Source of the DNA: an uncultured Paenibacillus sp.
GTDB lineage: Bacteria; Bacillota; Bacilli; Paenibacillales; Paenibacillaceae
Assembly (NCBI GenBank): GCA_937895345.1
Contig: CALAWP010000087.1
Coordinates: 1-52,178, forward strand
Direction of reading: 5' to 3'
DNA length: 52,178 nt
The notes below the pieces were generated by a model. It was not told where the DNA came from. It saw only the letters and a list, made by a program, of their open reading frames with translations, and did no database searches. Position 1 is the stretch's first letter; every line of letters begins with the position of its first letter. Positions 8,361 to 16,595 of this stretch are shown here, one piece after another. Both the position numbers and the translations under genes were made by a program.

Positions 8361-9872
8361 TTATACTTTGATCCGAATGACGTTCCAGGACGCCTTGTTC
8401 AGCACCGCTTCGATCTTCCCGCCGTCCGTTACGGAAGCTCCGCCGGAAGTATGAGGCTTGACCGTTTCCGGCGCTTCCGCCGTATTGACCGCCTTCAAAT
8501 CGTCATGCTCCAGCACGATATGTTCGATGAGGCGCGGCGCGCCGAAGCTGCGCAAATCCATTTCGAAGGCGATGCCTTCCTCCAGATGCCGGTTAACCGC
8601 AAACACCGTCACTTCGCCCTTCTCTTCGTTATGAACCGCAACGCTTTCGATGTAAGGCACGTCCGTAAATTCCGAAGTATCGTATTTCGGCGACTTGAGC
8701 AGCGGAACGAGAACCGAGCCGCGGCCGAACAGACTGGCGTGCATATAAGGATAATAGATCGTTTGTTTCCAAGCCGCTCCGCCGTTCTGCGTCATGATCG
8801 GCGCGATGACATTGACGAGCTGCGCCATGCAAGCCATCTTCACGCGGTCCGCGCGTTTCAGCAGGCTGATCAGCATGCAGCCGACAACCAGCGCGTCTTC
8901 ATGCGTATATATGTCCTCCAGCTGCGGCGGCGCGATCGTCCAAGGCTCCAGCTTGCGGTCCTGCTCATTCGAGTGGAACCAGACGTTCCATTCGTCGAAG
9001 CTGAGGTGGATCTTCTTCTTGCTGCGCTTCTTAGCCCCGATATAGTCGCAGGCGGAAATGACGGTATGAATAAAAGAGTCCATTCCCATCGATTGAGCCA
9101 GGAAGTTCGGCGTATCGTTCGTACGGTTGCCGTAGTATTGGTGGATCGACATATAATCGACCGTCTCGTAGGCCAGATCCAGCACCGTCGCTTCCCATTC
9201 CGGGAATGTCGGCATTTGACGCGCGGAGCTGCCGCAGGCGACAAGCTCAATGGACGGATCGACGAGACGCATGACTTTGCCGGTCTCGTTCGCCAGACGA
9301 CCGTATTCGACCGCCGTCTTGGCGCCGATCTGCCAAGGACCGTCCATCTCGTTGCCGAGGCACCATACCTTGACGTTGTGCGGATCGGCGTAGCCATGCG
9401 AACGGCGCAGATCGCTCCAGTAGGAACCCGACGGATGGTTCGAATATTCGATCAGATTGCGGGCGTCATCGATGCCTCGGGTACCGAGGTTGACCGCCAT
9501 CATCGCTTCGGTGTCCGCCTTGCGGCACCAGTCCATAAATTCGTTGAAGCCGACCCAGTTCGGCTCTACCGTCCGCCAAGCCAGCTCCAGCCGCTTCGGC
9601 CGCTGCTCGACGGGACCGACGCCATCCTCCCAATTGTACCCGGACACGAAGTTGCCGCCCGGATAACGGACGATCGGCACATCCAGACCTTTGACGAGCT
9701 CCATGACGTCGCCCCGGAACCCTTGCTCATCCGCCGTCGGATGATCCTTTTCGTAAATGCCGCCGTACACCGCCCGGCCCAAATGCTCGATGAACGAGCC
9801 GTAAATCCGTTTGTCTACCTCGCCGACGATAAAGTCCTTGTCTACAATCATGGATGCCTTTTGCATAACCAT
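8361..9872 (-). CDS. abfA: Alpha-N-arabinofuranosidase, GH51
   Basis: Intracellular GH51 enzyme releasing terminal alpha-L-arabinofuranosyl residues from arabinan or arabinoxylan oligosaccharides with retention. The acid/base glutamate is E175 in GNEMDGPW and the nucleophile E294 in SFDEWNVW, the same positions as in Geobacillus stearothermophilus AbfA. 503 aa, typical length, no signal peptide, so it acts on imported oligosaccharides. Ribosome site GCGAGGTG precedes ATG at 9872; a second ATG two codons later (9866) is equally possible. No arabinan transporter or araBAD genes are in the window; the only partner is the adjacent regulator. A promoter is visible at 9961-9989. Confidence 0.96.
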   Translation of the reverse strand: MVMQKASMIVDKDFIVGEVDKRIYGSFIEHLGRAVYGGIYEKDHPTADEQGFRGDVMELVKGLDVPIVRYPGGNFVSGYNWEDGVGPVEQRPKRLELAWRTVEPNWVGFNEFMDWCRKADTEAMMAVNLGTRGIDDARNLIEYSNHPSGSYWSDLRRSHGYADPHNVKVWCLGNEMDGPWQIGAKTAVEYGRLANETGKVMRLVDPSIELVACGSSARQMPTFPEWEATVLDLAYETVDYMSIHQYYGNRTNDTPNFLAQSMGMDSFIHTVISACDYIGAKKRSKKKIHLSFDEWNVWFHSNEQDRKLEPWTIAPPQLEDIYTHEDALVVGCMLISLLKRADRVKMACMAQLVNVIAPIMTQNGGAAWKQTIYYPYMHASLFGRGSVLVPLLKSPKYDTSEFTDVPYIESVAVHNEEKGEVTVFAVNRHLEEGIAFEMDLRSFGAPRLIEHIVLEHDDLKAVNTAEAPETVKPHTSGGASVTDGGKIEAVLNKASWNVIRIKV

Positions 9873-9960
9873 GAAGCACCTCGCTTCGTTAACATTGATA
9901 GTTTGGATGAAGTTTAATGTGAATCAATTCGTTATTTAATCGCTTTCATATGACATGTTT

Positions 9961-9989
9961 ATTAAATCACACTTCATGCATTAATTCAA
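9961..9989 (-). promoter_or_regulatory. probable abfA promoter
   Basis: Minus-strand TTGAAT (9984-9989), 17 bp, TTTAAT (9961-9966). Start expected near 9954, giving an ~80-nt leader. The flanking 9890-10035 stretch is much more AT-rich than its surroundings. ATGAAGT at 9907-9913 and its inverted copy at 9971-9977 could be operator halves. Confidence 0.45.
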
Positions 9990-10041
9990 TAGTTGTTTTA
10001 ATTGCGATGGATTAATGTTTTTCGTAATCTTGGAGGAGCAA

Positions 10042-10149
10042 ATGATGAACGAAAGCGGCCGAGCTTCTTATCGCAAAGAACTGGAACCTCTAACATGCAA
10101 GTTTCTCAAGTGGAAGCGCAGCTCCCTCCAAATGGTGTGTTGTGAATGA
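10042..10149 (+). CDS. candidate 35-aa small protein
   Basis: A short ORF preceded by TGGAGGAG with 5-6 nt spacing to ATG ATG. The product starts MMNESGRASYRKELEPL and ends in a Lys/Trp-rich stretch and CCE. It is hydrophilic, with three cysteines, no signal peptide and no membrane span. It sits alone between the divergent abfA and spoVR genes in the region that otherwise serves as the abfA promoter. I do not recognise the family. The ribosome site is the main support; conservation is untested, so it could be fortuitous. Confidence 0.45.
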   Translation: MMNESGRASYRKELEPLTCKFLKWKRSSLQMVCCE

Positions 10150-10271
10150 GAATCACACGGTGTCCTCATGATGTTTGAAACGATCCCATCTCGTTGCCGC
10201 GCACATGCCCCCCGTCCCTCCCGCATATATATGGTATGAAGCGTATATATCGAGGCGGAGGGATGAGAGAA

Positions 10272-11711
10272 ATGAATCAGGACGACATCCGGCAGCTGGA
10301 GCGGGCCATTGCGGAAATTACCGAGATTGCGCAAGGGTTCGGGCTCGACTTTTACGAGATGCGGTACGAAATTTGTCCGGCGGACATTATTTATACGTTT
10401 GGCGCTTACGGCATGCCGACCCGCTTCAGCCATTGGAGCTTCGGCAAGACGTTCCACAAGATGAAGCTGCAATACGATTTCGGGCTCAGCAAAATTTACG
10501 AGCTCGTCATCAATTCCAACCCCTGCTACGCCTTCCTGCTCGAGGGCAACTCGCTCATTCAAAACAAACTGATCGTGGCGCATGTGCTTGCCCACTGCGA
10601 CTTTTTCAAAAACAACGCCCGCTTCAGCGCCTCCAACCGGAACATGGTCGAAAGCATGTCGGCGACGGCCGACCGGATCCACCAGTACGAAATGCAATAC
10701 GGCACCGAAAACGTGGAAAAGTTTATCGACGCCATTCTGTCCATTCAGGAGCATGTCGATCCCGCGATCGTCAGACCGTACCAGCTGGACAAAAAACGGA
10801 ACATGGAGCTGCTGTTGAAAAAGCAGGACGAAGTGTCCAAGCCGAAGCTCTTTTCCCGCTACGACGATCTGTTCGATCTGGACGAACGGGGCAACACCTC
10901 CGATGCATCCCATGAACAGGAAATTAAGCGGTTCCCGCCGCGCCCGGAAAAAGATCTCATGTGGTTCATCGAGGAATATTCATCCGTCCTGGAGGACTGG
11001 CAACGGGATATTATGTCCATGCTCCGCGACGAAATGCTTTATTTCTGGCCGCAGATCGAAACGAAAATTATGAACGAAGGCTGGGCTTCGTACTGGCACC
11101 AGCGCATCATCCGGGAAATGGACCTGACGAGCGACGAGACGATCGAATTTGCCAAGCTGAACGCATCGGTCGTCATCCCTTCGCGGCACAGTCTGAACCC
11201 TTACTACCTCGGACTGAAAATATTCGAGGACATCGAACGGCGCTGGGACAATCCGACCGAGGAGGAGCGCGAGCGGTTCAGACGGGAGCCGGGCAAAGGC
11301 CGGGAAAAAATATTCGAGGTGCGGGAATTCGACTCCGACATTTCCTTTTTGCGCAATTATTTGACCAAAGAGCTCGTCGACGATCTCGATCTGTACATTT
11401 TTGAGAAAAAGGGCGCGGAGTGGAAAATTACGGACAAAGGCTGGGAAAATGTGCGGGAGCAGCTCATTTACAGCAGGGTCAACGGCGGATTTCCTTGCCT
11501 GATGGTCAAGGACGGCGACTTCAACCGGACCGGCGAGCTGTATATCGAGCATCAATACGAAGGAACGGAGCTGGATCTCAAATACGTGGAGCGGACGCTT
11601 CCTTACGTCGTTCGGCTGTGGGGCAAGTCCGTCCATCTGGAAACGATCGTGGAGGACAAAAAAATCGTCTTCAGCTGCGACGGCAAAAAAACTTCGCGTA
11701 AATTTTTGTAA
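10272..11711 (+). CDS. spoVR: Stage V sporulation protein R (SpoVR family)
   Basis: 479-aa SpoVR/YcgB family protein; in Bacillus subtilis SpoVR is needed for normal spore cortex formation and is mother-cell expressed. Recognised by the N-terminal segment (FGLDFYEMRYEICPADIIY, GMPTRFSHWSFGK), the VIAHVLAHCDFF-type helix and the MLYFWPQ..IMNEGWASYWH motif. ATG at 10272 (MNQDDIRQ) is preferred because GGAGGG lies 9 nt upstream; the in-frame ATGs at 10194, 10236 and 10263 lack correct spacing. The upstream GCATATA/CGTATATAT stretch (10223-10250) resembles a sigma-E promoter but its spacing is short. SpoVR homologues commonly sit with PrkA and YhbH; prkA is 8 kb away and no YhbH is visible. Confidence 0.95.
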   Translation: MNQDDIRQLERAIAEITEIAQGFGLDFYEMRYEICPADIIYTFGAYGMPTRFSHWSFGKTFHKMKLQYDFGLSKIYELVINSNPCYAFLLEGNSLIQNKLIVAHVLAHCDFFKNNARFSASNRNMVESMSATADRIHQYEMQYGTENVEKFIDAILSIQEHVDPAIVRPYQLDKKRNMELLLKKQDEVSKPKLFSRYDDLFDLDERGNTSDASHEQEIKRFPPRPEKDLMWFIEEYSSVLEDWQRDIMSMLRDEMLYFWPQIETKIMNEGWASYWHQRIIREMDLTSDETIEFAKLNASVVIPSRHSLNPYYLGLKIFEDIERRWDNPTEEERERFRREPGKGREKIFEVREFDSDISFLRNYLTKELVDDLDLYIFEKKGAEWKITDKGWENVREQLIYSRVNGGFPCLMVKDGDFNRTGELYIEHQYEGTELDLKYVERTLPYVVRLWGKSVHLETIVEDKKIVFSCDGKKTSRKFL

Positions 11712-11845
11712 AGCGGTAAGCGCGGAACGGCGCACCCATTCAAAACTTGCCATCCCTTCGAGACGGTCCGGCTTGCATATTGCCCCTTCAAGATGAACAA
11801 CATAAGCCGGAAGCACAAATCATATTTACAGAAGGGATGGAACGC

Positions 11846-12283
11846 ATGAAGAAATTGGGTCTGTTCACGCTATTGCTTGCTTGCATTACGGTCGGTTTCG
11901 GCGCTCCCGTCAGCGCTAACCGCGCCCATGATGTCGAGCCTCGGGCTACGGTGGAGATGAACGCTGCAAACCGGACCGACGGCAATGTGATGACCGACAT
12001 AAACCGCGCCGCGAACAACATCGGCACCGGCTTTAACCGCGCCGGCGACGACATTCGCAGAGGGATGGACCGTACCGGCGACGAAATGCAGCGCACGTTC
12101 GGCGTTCGCGACAACACAGGCGTGCGTACGTACGACAACGGCTACCGTACGAACAACTTCAGAGGAAACAACTACCGTACGGCAGCGGCAGACGACGGTT
12201 TCGACTGGGGTTGGCTCGGCCTGCTCGGTCTGTTCGGTCTTGCCGGATTGCGAAACAGAGGCCGCGAACGCGAACACGCGTAA
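11846..12283 (+). CDS. Secreted small protein with WGxxGxxG C-terminal motif
   Basis: 145-aa protein: signal peptide (KKLGLFTLLLACITVGFGAPVSA), then a polar Asn/Arg-rich stretch with repeats of the type NRA-N-I/RxGxDRxGD, and a C-terminal hydrophobic segment WGWLGLLGLFGLAGL followed by Arg-rich residues. This matches the WGxxGxxG C-terminal anchor family of Firmicutes, thought to be tethered to the membrane. Function unknown. ATG at 11846 is chosen because GAAGGGA ends 8 nt upstream; the ORF upstream of it is non-coding extension. Followed by a strong terminator. Confidence 0.75.
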   Translation: MKKLGLFTLLLACITVGFGAPVSANRAHDVEPRATVEMNAANRTDGNVMTDINRAANNIGTGFNRAGDDIRRGMDRTGDEMQRTFGVRDNTGVRTYDNGYRTNNFRGNNYRTAAADDGFDWGWLGLLGLFGLAGLRNRGREREHA

Positions 12284-12302
12284 CCTATCGTCTATATCGG
12301 CA

Positions 12303-12349
12303 AGACCTTCGGTATTCGGCCATGCAACGGCCGAACGCCGAAGGTCTTT
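12303..12349 (+). terminator. intrinsic terminator after the WGxxGxxG gene
   Basis: Long GC-rich hairpin: GACCTTCGG pairs with CCGAAGGTC and the inner ATTCGGCC with its near-complement, followed by TTTG. It lies between convergent genes and may serve both. Confidence 0.75.
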
Positions 12350-12369
12350 GCACTTTGCCCGCTCTTATT

Positions 12370-12903
12370 TCATGGCCTCGTCATCGTCCGCGCAATATCC
12401 TGGATAATAGCCTGTGCGTCCGCCGCCGCCGCTTGCGCCTTATAACCCGCCGCCCGGCTGGTCAGCAGCGTGTCGATCTGCTCGTTCAGCTTCTTGTCGG
12501 CCGTCACGTAATAATCGTATTCGGCATACTGCCAAGACAACGCGGATTGCACTTGTTTCTCGACGACATCCTGCTTTCTCGCGCCCGTATCGTTCAGACG
12601 AAGGCCGACGATCACTTCGCCGCCGTTCATATAAACTTTGGCTCGCTCGACTCCGGGCACCTGCTCGGCGATCCGGGCCAGATCCTGCCCGTTTACCCGT
12701 CCGTCTGAAGGACCGGGAGCCGTTCCGTTCATTCTTGCCGGACGCTCTCCCGTCCCGTTCGGTATCGTCTCCTGATAGCCGCCGGGAGAATCCGCCTCGT
12801 AAGGCTCGATATGACTGTTCGAAGCGCCGCCGCAGCCTCCCGCCGACAGCAAGCCCGGAATGAGCAGCGCGCCCAACATAACCGTTACAGCTCGTTTGTT
12901 CAT
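12370..12903 (-). CDS. YhcN/YlaJ family sporulation lipoprotein
   Basis: 177-aa lipoprotein: signal peptide with lipobox ending AGGC (Cys near residue 24), a Pro/Gly-rich linker, then the YhcN/YlaJ domain (ARIAEQVPGVERAKVYMNGGEVIVGL, YYVTADKKLNEQID). These proteins localise to forespore or spore membranes and include germination and outgrowth lipoproteins. ATG at 12903 has GGAGGTG 7 nt upstream; the longer frame upstream is an artefact of GC-rich antisense sequence. The Shine-Dalgarno lies within an inverted repeat (12912-12947). It is 71 bp downstream of the transglutaminase gene, so it may be a separate transcript. Confidence 0.82.
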   Translation of the reverse strand: MNKRAVTVMLGALLIPGLLSAGGCGGASNSHIEPYEADSPGGYQETIPNGTGERPARMNGTAPGPSDGRVNGQDLARIAEQVPGVERAKVYMNGGEVIVGLRLNDTGARKQDVVEKQVQSALSWQYAEYDYYVTADKKLNEQIDTLLTSRAAGYKAQAAAADAQAIIQDIARTMTRP

Positions 12904-12974
12904 ATACAGCACCTCCACCGTCATGTTTATAACATTTACAGCGGAGGATTTTTTATGCAAAAGATCAAGCGTCT

Positions 12975-13868
12975 TTATTCGTCCAGCCGTCTGACGTCGA
13001 CCGTAACGTGCAGCCGCTGGCTCCCCGATCCCAGGTAAACCCCTTTTACGGGTACGATATCCTTGTAGTCCCGCCCGTGGCCCAGCTTGACGTAACGCTC
13101 TCCGACGGGATCCGCGTTCGTCGGATCGAAGCTGTACCAGCCGAGAAACGGCACGTAAGCTTCGACCCACGCATGCGACGCTTGGACGAAATCGGCCGCC
13201 GGTCCCTGCAGATCGCCGACAAAATGATAGCCGCTGACATATCGGGCGGGAATCCCCTTCCAACGGGCGCACGCAATCATCAGATGGGCAAAATCCTGGC
13301 ATACGCCGCGCCGAAGCGCAAAGATGTCCGACGTTGTCGTATGAACGTCCGTCGCCTGCGGGTCGTAAGCAAATTGCGTTCGGATACGGCCGGACAAAGC
13401 CTTCAGCCAGTCCAGCACGCCGGGCTTCTCCTCCACAGCGTCAGAACAGGGAAGCTCGCCGGCAAACTGCGCCACTTCGGACGTTACCGCCGTATAGCCG
13501 GTCGGCAGCAAATATTCGGCAAACCGGTTGCCGGCCTCTTCCGTTTCCAGCCACAACCAGCCTTTCTCCGCGTCATGCCCGGACATGTACCTGGCCCGGT
13601 CCGCGTCCGCCGAGGCTTCCTTTGTCACCACCGTCATCAGCGTTCGGATAACCAGCTTTCGATGTAGCGCATTGACGGAAAACGAATGCACCCGATTGCC
13701 GAAATAATCCTCGTAGCTGAACAACGAAGCATTGGGCTCTACGGAAATCGATTGCTGGAAGCAGGATTGTCTTTCGTTCGTGCTCGGCGTCAACCTGATT
13801 TCATTGACACTGTCCGTCGCCGGCTGCTCGTATTCGTATTGCGTAATGTGGCATATGCTTAATTTCAT
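12975..13868 (-). CDS. Transglutaminase-like protein (third gene of ATP-grasp/alpha-E/transglutaminase cluster)
   Basis: 297 aa, with an N-terminal transglutaminase beta-domain (about 1-85) and a papain-like transglutaminase core with the Cys-His-Asp triad C190 (RRGVCQDFAH), H232 (SHAWVEAY), D248 (FDPTN). No signal peptide. ATG overlaps the alpha-E stop by 4 nt (ATGA), so the two are translationally coupled. In other bacteria the same three genes occur together and are predicted to form and/or cleave amide bonds on an unknown peptide or metabolite. Whether this member hydrolyses or transfers cannot be told from sequence. Confidence 0.93.
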   Translation of the reverse strand: MKLSICHITQYEYEQPATDSVNEIRLTPSTNERQSCFQQSISVEPNASLFSYEDYFGNRVHSFSVNALHRKLVIRTLMTVVTKEASADADRARYMSGHDAEKGWLWLETEEAGNRFAEYLLPTGYTAVTSEVAQFAGELPCSDAVEEKPGVLDWLKALSGRIRTQFAYDPQATDVHTTTSDIFALRRGVCQDFAHLMIACARWKGIPARYVSGYHFVGDLQGPAADFVQASHAWVEAYVPFLGWYSFDPTNADPVGERYVKLGHGRDYKDIVPVKGVYLGSGSQRLHVTVDVRRLDE

Positions 13869-14851
13869 GCGCTGGCCTCCCCCATTCGAAAAAACGTCTT
13901 AGCGAAGGCGAGCCCGAGCTGCTGGCTGGCCTTCAGCAAATGCGTCACCAGCATGCCTCCCGCATCCATCGCCAAGTCCTCCCGCTCCAGGCAGGCCATA
14001 TCCGCTCTTACTTTGGCGACCTGGCGAAGCATCCGGTCTTGATCGTGCTTCAGCGATTTATCTTGCAGCTCGATATACTTCAAATGCTCGTGCAGCATAT
14101 GCATCGAATGATGAAGGGAGCGGGGAAATGCGCGGCTCAGCAGCAAAAACTCCATAATCGTTTCAGAGGCGAAATGGTCCGCGTAATATCTCCGAAAAGG
14201 CTGATAGCCGCTGACGGAACGAAGCACCGCCTGCAGATACGGGTAAGCGCCTTCCGCGTCCCAGCCCTCGCGGCCGGCGGTTTGTACCGCGGACTTAATG
14301 ATGCGAAGCGTATTTTCCGCACGCTCCAAATATTTGCCGCATTCGATGAAATGGAACTCGTTCTCCCGGGGCATAACGGAATGGCTTACGCCCTGAAACA
14401 TGGCCGTCCATTCCTTGATGCGGCCGAAAAACAAGTGCGGCGATTCCTTCAGCAGCTCTTCCGGCTGGCGGCTTCTGAGCCACAAATAAAACCCGTTCGC
14501 CGCATCCCACAGTTCGCTCGGCAGCTTCTCCCGAAGCGTCCTCACATTGTCCCGGGCATGGCTGACGCAGGAGAGGAGCGAATTCGGATTGTCACGGTCC
14601 AGCGTTGCATAGAAGAGCACATCACCTTCGCTGTAAGCGCCGTATTGCCCTTCGTAAGCGTCCCGGCTGCCAAGAGCGTCGACGATCCGGCTCCATTTGG
14701 CCTGAACCTCCGCTTTCTCCTTTTCTCCGGCCGGCAAGGCATCCTTATCGATTTGCAGATGATAATGGACGTCGATAAGCCTCGCATGGTTTTCCGCCCT
14801 TTCCATATACCTCCCGATCCAGAACAAAGCCTCTGCATTCCGATTCAGCAT
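13865..14851 (-). CDS. Alpha-E domain protein (DUF403; second gene of the cluster)
   Basis: 328-aa all-helical protein with the two ER motifs that define the family (YMERAENHARL near the start, KYLERAENTLR mid-protein). No catalytic function is known; it is nearly always coupled to a circularly permuted ATP-grasp protein. ATG at 14851 (MLNRNAEAL) has GAGGAGGG 6 nt upstream; the 8 codons above it are not needed. It follows the ATP-grasp gene by 39 bp and overlaps the transglutaminase start by 4 nt. Confidence 0.93.
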   Translation of the reverse strand: MLNRNAEALFWIGRYMERAENHARLIDVHYHLQIDKDALPAGEKEKAEVQAKWSRIVDALGSRDAYEGQYGAYSEGDVLFYATLDRDNPNSLLSCVSHARDNVRTLREKLPSELWDAANGFYLWLRSRQPEELLKESPHLFFGRIKEWTAMFQGVSHSVMPRENEFHFIECGKYLERAENTLRIIKSAVQTAGREGWDAEGAYPYLQAVLRSVSGYQPFRRYYADHFASETIMEFLLLSRAFPRSLHHSMHMLHEHLKYIELQDKSLKHDQDRMLRQVAKVRADMACLEREDLAMDAGGMLVTHLLKASQQLGLAFAKTFFRMGEASA

Positions 14852-14890
14852 GGTAAACCCTCCTCGTATCGTCATATCCGCCGATAAGGA

Positions 14891-16348
14891 TCAGCGGTTC
14901 AGCACCCACGTATCCTTGACGCCGCCGCCCTGGGAAGAGTTGACGACCAGCGAGCCTTCCTGCATGGCCACGCGGGTCAGCCCGCCCGGTATGACATGCG
15001 TATCCCGGCCCATCAAGGCGAACGCCCGCAAATCGATGTGGCGCGCCGCCATGCCTCCGTCGGTCATAACCGGCGCCCGCGACAGCCGCATCGTCGTTTG
15101 CGCGATATACCGGGAAGGCTCCTGCAAGATCGCCTCCCGGAACGCGGCGATTTCCTTCGGTGACGCGTTCGGACCGATCAGCATGCCGTAGCCTCCCGAC
15201 AACGACGTCTCCTTGACGACCAATTGCTCCAGGTGCTCCAGAGCGTAATCCCGGTCCTCCTTGCGGGACAATATATAGGTCGGAACGTTGTGCAAAATCG
15301 GTTCCTCCCCCAAATAATAACGAATCATATCGGGAACGTAAGCATACACCGCCTTGTCGTCGGCGATGCCGGTGCCCGGAGCGTTGGCGATGGCGACGTT
15401 GCCCGCCCGGTAAGCGTTCATCAGACCGGGCACGCCCAGCAGCGACTCCGGATGGAACGCCAGCGGATCCAAATAATGATCGTCGATGCGCCGATAGATG
15501 ACATCGACCTGACGCAAACCGCGGAGATCGCGCAAATAGATTTTATGGTCCTTGTAGACGAGATCTCTTCCTTCCACCAAATGAATGCCCATCTGCTGCG
15601 CCAGAAACGCGTGCTCGTAATAAGCCGAATTGTAGGCGCCCGGGGTCAGCAGCACGATAAGAGGATCGCGGCTTCCTCCCGGCGCAAGCGACCGCAGCGA
15701 ACGGAGAAAGCAGTTCAGGCTGCGGTCGACGTTCTGCACCGGGCTGGACGCATACAGATCGTGGAACAGCTCGCTCATCAGCGTTCTTCCTTTAAACAAA
15801 TAAGAGAAGCCGGAAGGCGAGCGGAGATTGTCCTCCAGCACGTAATAGCGCCCTTTCTCATCCCGGATCAGATCGATGCCGGAAGCCGTAATATAGACAT
15901 CCCCCGGAACCTGCCAGCCTGCCATTTCCGGACGAAAATACATATTCGAAACGATCATGCGCCGGGGGACGACGCCGTCCGCCACAATGGATTGGCCGTG
16001 ATAGGCATCGCGGATAAAAGCGTTCAGCGCCGCAACGCGCTGCTTGACGCCGCGCTCGATCGCCTCCCATTCATGCTTCGGAATGACCCTCGGAATATAA
16101 TCGAACGGTATCGTTCGCTCCAGCGGCTCCTGCTGCGATTCGCTGTACAGCGTAAAGGTGATGCCTTCCTCCAGCATCCGCTGATTGACGGCCTGCCGCC
16201 TCGCCGCCAGCTCCGCAGGCTTCATTCGCCCAAACAGCCGATGCACGTTCGCGTAATGGGGGCGAACCGATAAATCCTTGTCGTACATTTCATCGTAATA
16301 GGACTGAGCATCGTAATAATGCGATTGCGATTGCTTGGCCGTCGACAT
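14891..16348 (-). CDS. Circularly permuted ATP-grasp type 2 protein (first gene of the cluster)
   Basis: 485-aa member of the circularly permuted ATP-grasp family (DUF404/DUF407), predicted peptide or amide ligase. Characteristic segments: YYVLEDNLRSPSGFSY, APGTGIADDKAVYAYV, VVKETSLSGGYGM, and the C-terminal SSQGGGVKDTWVL. ATG at 16348 (MSTAKQ) is supported by AAGGAGGCG about 6 nt upstream; the first in-frame ATG (16366) forms part of that ribosome site. First gene of a three-gene transcript from the promoter at 16478-16506 with a ~120-nt leader. Substrates unknown. Confidence 0.93.
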   Translation of the reverse strand: MSTAKQSQSHYYDAQSYYDEMYDKDLSVRPHYANVHRLFGRMKPAELAARRQAVNQRMLEEGITFTLYSESQQEPLERTIPFDYIPRVIPKHEWEAIERGVKQRVAALNAFIRDAYHGQSIVADGVVPRRMIVSNMYFRPEMAGWQVPGDVYITASGIDLIRDEKGRYYVLEDNLRSPSGFSYLFKGRTLMSELFHDLYASSPVQNVDRSLNCFLRSLRSLAPGGSRDPLIVLLTPGAYNSAYYEHAFLAQQMGIHLVEGRDLVYKDHKIYLRDLRGLRQVDVIYRRIDDHYLDPLAFHPESLLGVPGLMNAYRAGNVAIANAPGTGIADDKAVYAYVPDMIRYYLGEEPILHNVPTYILSRKEDRDYALEHLEQLVVKETSLSGGYGMLIGPNASPKEIAAFREAILQEPSRYIAQTTMRLSRAPVMTDGGMAARHIDLRAFALMGRDTHVIPGGLTRVAMQEGSLVVNSSQGGGVKDTWVLNR

Positions 16349-16477
16349 GCCCAACGCCTCCTTCATGATCGGTGCAAGCGTTTTACGGCCGCTTGCGTCT
16401 CCATCGCGGCAATTCAGGTTAATTTTGCATCATAAAACCTTACATTATTGCAACATATATCGTGTAATGTTAGGATT

Positions 16478-16506
16478 ATCATACTAAATGGAGAGTTTTG
16501 CGTCAA
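16478..16506 (-). promoter_or_regulatory. promoter of the ATP-grasp/alpha-E/transglutaminase operon
   Basis: Minus-strand TTGACG (16501-16506), 17 bp, TATGAT (16478-16483). Downstream, ACATTAT/GTAATGT at about 16442-16470 is an imperfect inverted repeat that could be an operator. Confidence 0.65.
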
Positions 16507-16529
16507 CTTACATAACACAAACAAAACGT

Positions 16530-16568
16530 AAAAAACAGAGCATCTCGAACAGCGTTGAGATCCTCTGT
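16530..16568 (-). terminator. terminator of the globin-coupled transducer gene
   Basis: Minus-strand stem ACAGAG(G)ATCTC / GAGAT(G)CTCTGT followed by TTTTTT. Confidence 0.85.
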
Positions 16569-16595
16569 TACTCGTACATGTATAATAGCGCCGGA

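Noticed and set aside
8451..9917. 488-aa frame antisense to abfA
   Set aside because: The minus strand encodes GH51 with both catalytic glutamates at the expected positions.
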